The notes under the pieces were generated by a model. That model saw only the letters and a list, made by a program, of their open reading frames with translations. It did no database searches and had not been told where the DNA came from. From Talinum fruticosum (taxonomy: Eukaryota > Streptophyta > Magnoliopsida > Caryophyllales > Talinaceae): a DNA stretch of 64,000 nucleotides. The DNA lies in NCBI GenBank assembly GCA_021018815.1, contig JAITYX010000054.1, positions 124,001 through 188,000 of the forward strand, in the 5' to 3' direction. A program made the translations under genes and the position numbers. Below, in pieces: positions 23,531-35,274 of this stretch (within the stretch, counting starts at the first letter, position 1; every line of letters begins with the position of its first letter).

Positions 23531-23815
23531 GAAATATTAAATTAAATTTTATAAAAATAAGTTGAGTTCAATTCAGTTTAGAAAACAATAAGTTCAGTTA
23601 AATTGAGTTTACTAAAAAAATTCAGTTCATTTCAACCAAACTGCGTTTTGAATTCAACATAAATTAATTTAGTTCAACTCATATTAGTTCAGTAAAAGTA
23701 AGTTCAATTCAGTTTAATTAAGTAAAAATATTCAATCTAGTTTATTTTAATAAAAAAACAAGTTCAATTTAATTTAGATAAATTTAATAAAATTTAAGTT
23801 AAAAAGAATTGATAA
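23531..23815 (+). repeat. Degenerate AGTTCAATT-type tandem repeat
   Basis: Loose repeats of AAGTTCAATTCAGTTTA-like words separated by A-rich runs. Non-coding, in the upstream region of the following gene. Confidence 0.6.
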
Positions 23816-23999
23816 GTTGGGAACCGTAAGTCACCTAATGCAATATTAACCATCCGCATTATTCTACAGAAAACCCAAAATTATCTTCTCCATTTGCTCT
23901 CCCCCCCAGCCCCTTCCAAGTATTTTTATGGGAAATTTACAGCCAGGTCACTCTTTAATTTTTGAATTACATTTTTAGTGAGACTTTTTGCATTTAAAA

Positions 24000-24235
24000 C
24001 ATTAAAAGACAACAATACCCCCTCTCTCTTCTTCCCACTATCTGCCAGCCCCCTCTCCCTCTCTCCTCCCCCTTCCTCTCTCTCTCTCTCCTCCCCTCTC
24101 TGTCAGTCTGTCTCTCCCACTCTCCATTTATTATTTCCCCACCTCCAACATATATGTTTATGGAAGTAGCTAAGTAGCTCTCTCTCTCTTTCTCTCTCTG
24201 TCTCTCACCTCTATCTTTCCAGTTTTTCTGGTGAG
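24000..24235 (+). promoter_or_regulatory. CT-rich promoter/5' leader of small secreted-protein gene
   Basis: Long CTCTCTCC runs (24,020-24,125 and 24,180-24,220) of the type common in plant core promoters and 5' leaders (Y patches, GAGA-type elements). ATATATGTTTATGG at 24,150-24,163 lies between the two runs. The exact transcription start cannot be read. Confidence 0.5.
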
Positions 24236-24350
24236 TTCTTTTATTTTTACCTCTCCCTAGTCCTGATTGAAGAATTTATGTCCAAAAGTTTTTTGATACA
24301 TTGCTCCAGAGAAGTGTTTTCAGAAGGCTAAATTCTGGATTGTGGATGAG

Positions 24351-27010
24351 ATGACGAAGGCGGCCAGCATATGCATGTGGTTTTGGTTCTTTGGCGTGGT
24401 CTTCATGTTATTCAACGGCATTAGTGGTGTAGGTTATGAATCAGAACATGTTTCCGGTAACTACTTTTTCGCAGATACTTCCTTCAAAGTAATCATGAAT
24501 TCTAAACCAAATGTCTAGTTTTGTATCAATGTGCAATTGTATTGCTTCTTTAGATTGATTATGCAGAGGCTATCTATAATTATTGCATTTTTTTAATCTT
24601 CAACTATTTCTTAATTGACTTTGAACAAAGAATTTGTGGAGAAAGAGAGGGGGAGGGGTTGTTGATCTCAAAACCAGCACATCCTCAATGAGCTATTTGG
24701 GGCCAAAGTTGACATGTTTCTCACCCTTAGATTCCCTTCACAACATGGGGCTATAAATATCACCCTAAACTCAAATCTCAAATGTAGCCAAAGGAAGTGG
24801 CCTGTATATCATTGAGGTTACCAAACCTTGTAGATTGTAGTATCATCTACATAAGTTATGGTGTCATCTTATAGAGCAATTTTTCTTTCAATTTCATCTT
24901 ATAGTAGAGTAGGTGTTGAATGCTGATGCTGAATAGTGTTGAACTATGCTTTAGTTGTAAAAAATTAGGAATACGTGACTAGGTATTTTCAATGTCCATA
25001 TCCAGCAAAGTTGGGCCCACACTGGTTGTCATTGCTGCAGTTGTTTTGAACGGGTGTTGAATGGTGCTAACTGCTGAGTGTTGATGAGTACCTATGTTGA
25101 AGTAGAAAAGACCTTGGACTATAAAGCTACTACTATATGTTAAAAAGGAGCATAATCTATGGGGCATTTTGCCGTAGCCCATTATAATCTAGCTGGAGAA
25201 ACCTTACCCCAAAGATCTAATCTTGACCAGATCTTTGATTTGAAGTAAGAAGCATACAACCATCTGAGATCAATGACATCGTCTCAACTCATCCAAAAGC
25301 AAAGCCAAACTTAACATCAGTGATTAATTGTTCCATCAATATGGGATCTACTTAATACCATGTGAAGGACCTTTTTACTGAATAAAGAATCCATATGAGT
25401 TACATTCGTTTGAGTTAAAAACTATCAGAGGCTAGTTGCTCTGTGAATAGTTCACACAATAATACCATTCTATAGAGAAATGCAAGTGAGGTTTGAGGAT
25501 GGTTTGGAATGAAAGCAGGGGCAAAGGACATGGACAAATTTTACTTGGGTTGGGCCAAGCCTTTGCTATAATAGAATTAATAGGCCCAAGTATAATTTCA
25601 ATAATGTGGTGCAGAAGTGTGCATGGAAGGGGTGGAACCGTGTTTTGGTGAGGGGGTATCTATCCAACATGATAATGAGAAGTTGAGAACAGAGTACTTT
25701 CATTAAACGGCCCTACCTTGAGGTGGAACAAATCAAGAATTCTTGATCATTCACTTTGTGTATCACACTTATGTGCTCTGCTAATGCTCCTTTATTTTGT
25801 CATTACTATGCTGAAAATTAGATCTATGTTTACGTTATGTGCTTATAGTTAGAGTTATGAGGTGATTAAAATAATTAATTTCCAATCACTAAGCAATGTA
25901 GTCTTGTGAAGCATTAATCAATTTACAATTATAACATGATCCACTATGTTCTTTGGGGAAAGCTAAAGAGGGATCTTTGTACCAATCATTTGCATGTAAA
26001 ATTTACCAGGAATTCATTGTCTGCTATGTTGACTGACATTCCATGATTACAATGTCAAGAGGGAAATGGTCTCTTAGCTCCTTTGATTGCCATGCAAAAC
26101 CTTATATGCATTACATATGTGTTAGCATTTTTACCTCCATTCATAACTTTGACCCATAATATATTTATTATGGCCAAGCTGCTAAAGTGGCTAAACTGAA
26201 GATGAACCCAATATCCAAATTATGTAGATGAGATTCCCTATTCGATCTAAAAAGGACAGAATTTTTTACTGGTTTAATTGGAGTAAGATTATATGTAGGG
26301 CTGAGGTAACACACGTGATTAAGTGATGATTGTGAAGGACTCACCTTTAATATATGAGGTTCTGGGTTCAACTTCAAACCCCTCTCCAACCCTTGCACTC
26401 CCCCACCCCCACCCCCACCCCCACCCCCAAAAAAATAAAAGGGGAACAAAAATTATGATGCAATACTCACTTGTGACTATGTAGCAGCTTACCTCCACGG
26501 CCAATGACCCTAGGGCCTGAGCCAACAAAAAAATTGTAGAAATGCTCTCAGTTTTTCTATCTCTTGCTCTTTTCACATTAAGGTTTCCTGAATTTTACGA
26601 TTTTACTTATTCTTAGTTTTACGGGTGTTCCAGTCTTCAATTCTTCTTGGAGTCTGACTTCAATTGTCGAAATTCAGCAATAGTCGGTCACAATCCTTCA
26701 TAAACAATAATAATGCATGCCACTCTTCGTGATGCTATTATTACCTGTTTACCAGGCATTGATCTTGTCAAATAAGTTCTCTTTATGTTGGAGAGACCTG
26801 TTGACGAAAACCGAAATGAAGGACACAAACTAAAGGTAGTCTCCACTCACCGTCCGCGGAATATTACAATAGCTCCAATGTAGTAATTTCCTAAAGTTCC
26901 CTAAACTTAGCTTTATGTTGGTTTCAACTGTTATAGTGTTTATAGCAGTTATGGTAATGAGTTGTTATGACTATTATAATACTAATAATATAATTTTTAA
27001 ATACAATTTT

Positions 27011-27063
<53 letters not shown>

Positions 27064-27159
27064 GTAATAGTAATAATAAGAGCAATAACAATTTATGACG
27101 ACGATGATGACAATAACGATAATAATTATAGTAATGATATTACTAAAATTTTTAAATAC

Positions 27160-27251
<92 letters not shown>

Positions 27252-28425
27252 GAGGTTTTGATTAGCAGTCATAGGGTTATAATTGTTAAGAGTCTGTTAT
27301 GAGTTGTTATAAGTTATTTTTACTAGCTGTTAGTGGTTATAAATGCTTTTATAAATCCTAATTCTAACAGACCCTTAGTGGTAGAGTCAGGAGTTTTAAC
27401 CCCATAGAACCAAACTTTGCTAGTATTATGTCACTGAAAGGTATTAACTGATTTCAAAACTAGGTACTATCAAAAAAAAAAAAAAAAAGATTTCAAAACT
27501 AGGATTTTAATGATAGATATTGTTTTCGCTGAAGTGTCTCATATATCCTTCAAGTGATAGATATTGGTAGCTGTAAAAATTATAAGCGAATATCAAGGAG
27601 ACACAAATTTGACGACAAAATTCGTGTTAAAAGACCAAGTTGCCCCATGATTTTATTGAAAATGCAGAAAATCAATGAAAAAAAGGAAAGAAAAGAGCAA
27701 TAATCATTAACACATCATTAGAATTGTAAAGTGATAGATATTGGTCTTGTTTGGTTACAATAGCCGTTAGGAAAAATAGATAAAGTAGTGTTTAGTTACG
27801 CGATCTGAAAGAGTTGGCCCCAAACAACTTTTTCTTAAACATCTCTTCCCATTAGCCTTTTGAGAAGAGTTTTTTTGTAAAAATGACATATTTGCTCAAA
27901 AGTTTGAAAAAATTACACCATATGTCCCAATCTTTATTTATTTATTTTTGTTATTATTACTACTAGTATAGAAAATGAATATAAATTTTATAAAAATAAT
28001 AAGAAAATAAAGTTTTATAAATAGTTATTATTTGTATACATAACATAAAATAATTATATTTGAAAAAATAAAATGATCAATATATATAACTTAGACATAA
28101 GGGCATAAATGAAATTTCACTAAACATTTTTTTCATCAAACAGCTAATTTTATCAAACACCTTTTTAACAAATAACTAAATAAAACAGTTAGATTAACGG
28201 CTAACAATTAACAACTTTTTGCCAAATAAGGCCATTGTATAAAAAAAAAGTTCATTAAAGTGACGCGTTTTTTAAAATGGAGTAATTAGTACAGGAGTGG
28301 TTTCTACTTTCTATAGTTGCTCCAACTAGACATTTTGTTCCTCAAATCTGTGCCCAGTCATAATAAACTCGTGTTTCAATTAGTGCATAATAATATAATT
28401 TCACATTCTATAAAGCATACTTGTC

Positions 28426-28457
<32 letters not shown>

Positions 28458-29314
28458 TACTACTACTACTACTTGATATTATATTATATTTGGTAGAAAA
28501 TGAATATAAATTTTATAAAAATAATAAGAAAATAAAGTTTTATAAATGATTATAATTTTTATATATAACATAAAATAATTATATTTGAAAAAATAAAATG
28601 ATCTATAATATATATATAACTTAGACATTGTGAATAAGTGAAATTTTACCAAATATTTTTACGTCAAACAACTAATTTTATAAAACACCTTTTTAACAAA
28701 TAATTAATTCAAATAGCTGATTCAAACCACTAACAACTTTTTACCAAATAAGGCCATTGTGAATAAAAAGTTCAATAAAGGGACACGTATTTTAAAATGG
28801 AGTAAATAGTACAAGAGTGTTTTCTACTTTCTATAGTTGCCCCAACTGGACATTTTGTTCCTCGAATCTGTGACCAGTCATAATGAAGTCGTGTTTCAAT
28901 TAGCGCATAATAATATAATTTCACATTCTATAAAGCATACTTGCCGTCATTATGATAGCATTTTACAGGTGTGATTACTGCTGAAGCTGATGCTATGACA
29001 TCGGGAGGAACAAGTAGGATGCTTAAGGTAAACCTGTGTTTTTGGATCTGAACAATCACATGGTTGGATCAGTACACTCACTCACCACCTATTGCTCACC
29101 TAATTGGCAGGAAAATGTACCTCATACAATCTTTGACGGCGTAATTCATGGAGGTTATGTGAGCTTAGAAGACTATCGCCTCTTTGATCCAAGCCCAAGC
29201 TCGAAGGCTTCTGTTAAACCTAGACCTATCCAGCATGGAACTCCTCTGAATCCCTACATTCCAACCCCGAAGCCTTCGCCTCCGGAACCCTCTGAAGATG
29301 ATGAGTCTCCTTAA
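24351..29314 (+). CDS. Small putative secreted protein, 122 residues, three exons
   Basis: Coding exons 24,351-24,456, 28,969-29,027 and 29,111-29,314 join in frame through canonical GT/AG sites (introns of 4,512 and 83 bases). The start reads MTKAASICMWFWFFGVVFML, a hydrophobic segment like a signal peptide with likely cleavage around residues 24-30. The mature part has GVITAEADAMTSGGTSR, then VIHGGYVSLEDYRLFDPSPS, KPRPIQHGTPLNPYIPTPKP and an acidic end EPSEDDESP. A mini-frame ATG-AGA-TGA at 24,346-24,354 overlaps the start codon and could dampen translation. I do not recognise the family. The Asp-Tyr before a Pro/Ser-rich stretch recalls tyrosine-sulphated signalling-peptide precursors such as PSY, but the match is weak. 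No breaks, so it is probably functional. Most of intron 1 is repeats. Confidence 0.75.
26290..26440 (+). repeat. Possible tRNA-derived SINE in intron 1, ending in (CCCCCA)n and A-rich tail
   Basis: GAGGTTCTGGGTTCAACTTC resembles a pol III B box (GGTTCGANTCC). It is followed by a (CCCCCA)n tract at 26,396-26,428 and an A-rich tail. An A box is not clear, so this is tentative. Confidence 0.35.
27012..27079 (+). repeat. (TAA)n microsatellite
   Basis: Long run of TAA units with a few TAG interruptions at the end, within intron 1. Confidence 0.95.
27159..27250 (+). repeat. (AAT)n directly joined to (ATT)n: microsatellite hairpin
   Basis: About 15 AAT/ATA units run straight into about 16 ATT units, so the two halves are complementary and can fold on themselves with almost no loop. 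Lies in intron 1. Confidence 0.95.
27967..28440 (+). repeat. Intronic segmental tandem duplication, unit 1
   Basis: About 470 bases starting near AGAAAATGAATATAAATTTT and ending CATACTTGTCGTTATTATT. Repeated at 28,492-28,957 with roughly 10 percent differences by eye. Confidence 0.85.
28426..28473 (+). repeat. (ATT)n(ACT)n microsatellite between duplication units
   Basis: ATT units followed by five ACT units at the join of the two duplicated segments. Confidence 0.9.
28492..28957 (+). repeat. Intronic segmental tandem duplication, unit 2
   Basis: Second copy of 27,967-28,440. Its end (CATACTTGCCGTCATTATGA) lies about 10 bases before the TTTTACAG acceptor of exon 2, so the duplication reached almost to the exon. 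Confidence 0.85.
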
Positions 29315-29600
29315 TCATGCCAAAGAAGTCATTATCACAGCACCTACTAATATGCTCCTGACCTAAGAAAAGGTAAATAAAAACGTAGTTCAAAGATGAT
29401 TTTGTCATCTGATAGGATCATGCTTATCTTGTTGTCTTCGATTTGTAGTAAATATTCCCTTTGGGGTGTAATCAACTATTACCATGCTCTGCTGTAGGAG
29501 ATTTTAGTTCTGTTGCTTGTATTTTATGTGTGAACCTCATGTATATAATTTGGTCCATGATCTTTATTGCGGGGATATTCTCTTCATTGTGCTGGAACGG
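29315..29600 (+). other. Probable 3' untranslated region
   Basis: Follows the stop at 29,312-29,314. AATAAA-like words occur at 29,376 (GTAAATAAAAA) and TGTATATAATTTGG at 29,539. The polyadenylation site cannot be fixed. Confidence 0.4.
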
Positions 29601-31770
29601 ATTCTATGTGGGGATTATAAGTTGAGTGTGTTTGGTTGAAGGAAAATGTTTGTTTTAAAAAATAAATTTTAAAATTTTTGTTGCTTGGAGAAGAGAATGA
29701 TGAAAAATTATTTTTTAAGAAAAATTATTTTTACCTATATGAGGGAAAATAATTTTTTATTTTAAAAAGGACAAAGTTGATTTTTTAAACACATGTGATT
29801 TTAAAGAGTTTGAATCGAAACTTTACCAGTTGATATAAAATATGAAAAGGTTCAAATTTATAATTTGATGTCCAACCTCTTCATTGTCAACATTTATCTT
29901 TTTATATATAAATACTAAAGTTTTATTTGACTTTAGGAAAATTAGGTGGGAATTTTTTTGGGACAATAAGATTTTTCTCATGTTTTATTCAGGGAAAATT
30001 ACAAAGAAAAGAAATTAGCTAGAAGATTTGATGGAAAAATTACTAATCTAAGTAATTAATAATACTTTCCTCTCAAAAATATGAGGAAAATTTAGGGAAA
30101 ACTTCGTGTTATAAATCCTGATCAACTGAGCACTAGTCCAAAAACTACAACGATTAAAGTCGCAAAGGGCTTTGTCGAGAAATCGAACCGGACTGGCCAG
30201 TTCAACCCATTGGATTAGGAATCGGCTAGTTCTATGGTCTTGTTACTCTCAAAATTCGTTCCAAATAATAAATTGGGAAAATCTGGTCTAACCCGACCGA
30301 CCCCTAGAACTCAGGCTACCTAATCGGCCCAATGGTCGGAATGGGATTTTTCAAGTTACATGAAACCTTGTCTCTTTTTTTTTTTTTGCTTTCATCTTCA
30401 CTCAACCTTTTTCGGCATCAACAAGCAGCAACGAGCAACGAGCAACAACTTTAGTTGGAACTCTTTGGTACCACAGTGCCGATTGAGAAAGAGCAAAGGT
30501 GACTGAGGAGCAGAGAGAAGTATAGGGGAGCTGAAAGAGCAGAGAAGAGGGGAGAGAGACGACATAGAGGAGGAGCAAGGAAGGAGCAAAGGAGAGAGAA
30601 AAGGGTAGGGGAAGCTGAAAGAGCTAAGAAGGAGGGGAGGGGGACTACCGAAGGAGCACAAAGTAGAGGATAGAGAAAATAGGGGGAGCAGTTGAGAACA
30701 AGGGAGGAGTATGAGGGGATTTAGGGTTTGTTTTAATTTATTCAAAGGGTTAAGTGTTAAGAACCTATTTAAAATAGCGGATAAAATGAATAGAAATATT
30801 AGAAACAAACATAAAATAGTAGAAACGAACAAAAAGAGAAGAAACAAACAGAAATGATAGAAATGAGTAGAAACGAACGAAACAAATAAAAATGAGCAGA
30901 AACAAACGAGAAACGAATAAAGCGAACATAAATGAGTTGTTATAATACACAGCTATTGTTGAAGTTGTAATAGCTATTACTAAAATTTATTATATTATAA
31001 AAGATATTATTCATTTTATATATTTACTATATCGAATGTTTGGTAAATAATAAATATTTAAAAATTATAATTTATGATGTTTTAAAATATTATATTTTAT
31101 TTTTATGTTAATGTTTTTCGGAAAAATGAGTTTCCAAGCATACTCAAATAATTTAAGAAATATATTTTTTTCTAAATTGACAAAAAGGCAAAAACTTATA
31201 CAATTAAAAAAATTATAAAAAATCCAAATAAAAAATTAGAAAAATCCCCAATAATACTTTCCCTTTCTATAATTGAATAAAAAATTAAAAACAAAATTAA
31301 AAACTACCCAGAGATAACTCCAAACTGCTTTTGACCCTATTAAATAGGCTTTATCTCCTTTAGTAGTTTTATATAAAAAATATTTTAAGTATTATATCTT
31401 GTGTTCAGTTTGTTGTGAATGTGATTAATTAATTATGAGTATTATGTTGAATTTTGGGTATTGTATCTTATGTGATGGAGAAGTCTCGAAATACTAATGC
31501 TCAAATCATTGTGTTTCGTGTGAAAATTTAGAATTTTAAGACTCAAATTGATGTCATATAATCATTCACACTTATGTTAGAGAAAGCAACGAAAAAATGG
31601 TTGAAGAGATATAGAGAAATAATTCTATGGCCAACCACGTCATGCTTGGTTCAACCCTATACAACTAGTAAATCAAGTCAACCGGTCTAAACCGATCTAA
31701 ATGGTTCGACCGGTTGACCCATTAACTCACTCTCCCAATCAAATCGATGACCAAGTTAGCTCCCTTAAGA
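29601..31770. other. Repeat-rich intergenic region
   Basis: No gene seen. Contains a T-run (30,377-30,389), a purine-rich tract (30,480-30,720, GGAGAG/GAGGAG), loose GAAACAAACG/CGAACA repeats (30,780-30,920) and one copy of a dispersed repeat also present at 56.9 kb. Reading frames over the purine-rich tract give only low-complexity Leu/Ser strings. Confidence 0.5.
30780..31330 (+). repeat. Dispersed repeat family, copy 1
   Basis: From CGAACA-type short repeats through ATTTTTATGTTAATGTTTTT, GACAAAAAGGCAAAAA and CCAAATAAAAAATTAGAAAA to CTACCCAGAGATAACTCCAA. It matches 56,880-57,480 along its length. Non-coding, class unknown. Confidence 0.75.
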
Positions 31771-32527
31771 CACTACAAGAAAATTTTCTTTTTATGTTAA
31801 CCAAATTTGCAACAAGATAAAACAATTTTACCACAATATCCATTTTGTGACAATTTAAAAAATTGCCACAAAGTTGCCACAGAAAGTCTGTTACAAAAGC
31901 CTTTTGTTGTAAATTTAAAATTGCCACAAATAATACGTTTTTGTGTCAAATGGTAACTTGGCACAAAATATTATTTTGCTACTATAACTTGCCATTTGTA
32001 GCAAGTTACATTTGTTACAAAATCAATATTTGCTACAAAAAAATTATATTAGTAGCAAATTATATTGCTACTACTATATTTTGATTTCAATTTAAATATA
32101 TTTAGTGGCAATTTAACAATTTCAGATGACTTATTATTATTATTATTATTATTAAATTATATTTTAGTATTTGTAATGGACAATTATGTAGTGAACTGAG
32201 CTTATGCTTATAACAATGCATTAATAACTCATTAAACCAGCTGAATTCAATTTGAAAATGATAATTCATTAATATAAATACAGTACAAGCCAAGATTATT
32301 AGAATCCTATGAGACAAATAATGTCTATGTTCAAATTTTCTAACATATGAAAGAAAACATAAAATCATTCCATGAAATCTTTTACATTTATTCTAATAAA
32401 GAAATAATGAAAAGCGTCTTTCATCTACAAAAATTTTTCCTTCTTCGTTTCAAGTTTAAAATCTCCAGCATAAATCGTGTACATGTAACATAAAATTTTA
32501 ATGAATGTTAGTCTATATGAGATAATA

Positions 32528-32531
<4 letters not shown>

Positions 32532-32611
<80 letters not shown>
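32532..32611. repeat. (TA)n microsatellite
   Basis: About 40 TA units without interruption, within the CACTA element. Confidence 0.97.
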
Positions 32612-32614
<3 letters not shown>

Positions 32615-32799
32615 AAAAGGTTAACATACCTTAAGTATTAACAAATTGGGCTACAGTCAATAGAAGAAGAATGTAGATGTTGACATGATCCACTAATGGT
32701 TGCTATAGTTAATGTGATAAACTCAATTAGAAGTATTTAAGGTTAAGATTATTATATCCATGAAAAAAATTTACATTCTGCTTTTATTTTAACAAAAAA

Positions 32800-35142
32800 C
32801 ACTAACTTGTGTATTTGATGTAGGATTTAGTCTTTTCTCCAAGGCACAAAGGCGAGCTTCATATGGCTCGTTCATTTGAGAAACTCTTCTATTAACTTCA
32901 GAATCAATTCTCTCTTGAATGTCAACCTTCCTGATCACTTGCTTTTCATAGATATTGTATGATAATACCCCTTGGCTCAAGCCCCTTTGGTGATGTGATC
33001 CTTCTCTATGTTTTAGAACTTTGGTAAAGGCTTCTTGAGAGGTAAGATTGTCTAAACCGTACGTGTCAAGCTATTGGCGACGCACCTCTTGAAGATCTTC
33101 ATATACTTTCTCAGCATGTTCATCGGACCAAGTCCCATCTTTCCTTTTCCTTTGGATCTTTCATAGTTGAAAATAATAGGGTTCTTCATCTTTTTTAATT
33201 TTTAGGTCCTAGTGTTCATGGGACTCGTCTCGCTGATCCAACAATTGGCTTTTGTAACTAAAATAATCCAAAAGAGAAGTTATTTAACTTACTTATACAT
33301 TGAACAACTAATTAACAAGTACACAAGAATTCAACTAGAAAAAATAAGATATGAACTTAACATACCTCTCATAGAAAGTTCTAGCAATTGATTTTGTACC
33401 AACTTGTGAAAGTATTGTCCGATATGTTTGATTTTTAGTGTTTGCCTTACTTCGATGCTATCAAATGGGGAATATATAGAATATAAACAAGGTTGGTAGG
33501 TACATTTAATAATATGTCATATTACAATTAATAGGCATATTCAAATAGTACAATAAAATAGAAGCTTAAACTTACCCTAAAGTTGTCACTTGTCCTAATA
33601 ATTTACTAACCATTTCCATTTATTAGGATCAACGTCTTTGGGAGGATTGTCACAACGATCACCCACTGTTTTGTGGTTAGTGTATGCCTTTTGTTTCAAG
33701 TCATAGCACCACTTCCTATACCAAACCTTGCATGACTCTCTATTACTTTATCGACCTAAGCACCATGTGGCATTTTAAACATATCATACAAAAGATAAAA
33801 GATAAAACAAAAGTGGAAATAAAAAATGTGAAACAAACAAGAGACTTTAGTGTCATGGAAACAACCATTAACTTCATGAAATATTTTCTTTTCTTATACT
33901 GCTTCTATATCATCCCACTTCTCAACATCCAATGACATGCATTATTTCATTAAGTAGCTATCCTCATTGATGAATTGAGTACTCGTTGATCTCAACAACA
34001 TGCTTGAATTCTTATGGGATTTCTATCTCCACTTTTCTAGGATTATCACCCCGATTCTTTTTCCAGCTTTTACATTTTGTTTTGCCACATTTGGACGAGG
34101 AAGTTGAGATGAGTAACTAAGATAAATAGGGATGTTGGAAAGATAGTATGCTATAAAATAAAAAAATATAACATAATAATATCAAACCTTCTTGAGTAGT
34201 TGACTTAATCTAATTTTCTTCTTCAAAACTTTGGTTTGTAAGCAGTCTATTCATCACTGGAAAGTGTATAAACATTTAAAATTTAAAATTTAAATATGTT
34301 CCATATGTTATGTAAAGTCTTCATGCTCTTAAGTTTCAAACAAATAGATATATTCAATATGTTATGTCCAATCTTACTAGATAACTCCCTATGCCTAGCA
34401 TAGGAGGAATTTAAATCATTTGCTCCTTATATATAGTCATGTATTTCATCATCCTCACCAACCTCACGGCAGAGTGTGAGACTTTAGTAAAGAAAAATAC
34501 ACTAAAAGTATTCTAAAAGAAAATATCATACAAGTATGCATAGAAGTTGATCTTGTCCTCCTCATCACTTGTTTTTGTTTTTCTAAGACGAGTTGGCGTG
34601 AAGTACTATCCTAATCTACAAAGTCAAACAAAATTCTCTTTGTTCAATGGACTTAACTAGAGAAACAAAGAACAATACAATTAATTTGGATTATGAGACA
34701 AAACCTAAAGTAAGGGAAGTAAATTATATTATAAGACAAAAATGTTAAAACTTCTAATATAGCAAACTAGTACTAACCTGAATATGGTTCAGTCACTTCA
34801 GTTTCTAATGGATGCTTGCGTATAGTTGATCTCATTGAAGCCATATCTCCCTCTAATATAGGTATTTGCATTTGGTTTCTTTCATTATTAGGTGGTATGT
34901 TTTCTAATTTTGCATGTGTCATTTCATCATCTGCAGGAAAATATTCACAATCTTCTATATTTGGTTTTCTCCTATTTCAAACATGTTCACTAATTCTTCT
35001 CATTATACTGGTCATAATAGGTAATCCAAGTAGCTTGAAGTTTTCTATTATTATCGTTAATATTTCTCTCACGTTCTTCTTCATATTAAGTGACCTTATG
35101 CATACGATCCGAAGTACTTGAGTTCTTCTTAGATTTTACCAT
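32800..35142 (-). pseudogene. CACTA TNP1-like gene (Transposase_24 type), multi-exon, decayed
   Basis: The start MVKSKKNSSTSDRMHKVT at 35,142, followed by YEEERE and NINDNNRKLQ, matches the usual N-terminus of CACTA accessory transposases. Later exons give KPRKVEIEIP-like sequence (34,040-34,090), KNQTYRTILSQVGTKSIART (33,370-33,440), KRKDGTWSDEHAEKVYEDLQ (33,090-33,160) and VNRRVSQMNEPYEARLCALE (32,840-32,900). The DGTW..E.....Y block and the coiled C-terminal block are family hallmarks. Stops occur in several exons (for example after KVT and after HLQEVRRQ-type sequence), so it is probably dead. Exon limits are approximate. Confidence 0.7.
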
Positions 35143-35274
35143 ATTATGCAAAGTATCCAGAGTTATATATGTGGATGACCTGCAACATTAACACAATAAT
35201 ATGTATTAGGAAAAAATAAGCCAAAATTTTCTAGCATGCACAAGTTCGAAGCGTGGCAAACATGTGCATAAAAG

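Noticed and set aside
30398..30847. 149-residue Leu/Ser-rich frame on the - strand
   Set aside because: Lies over a purine-rich low-complexity tract, with no motif or gene structure.
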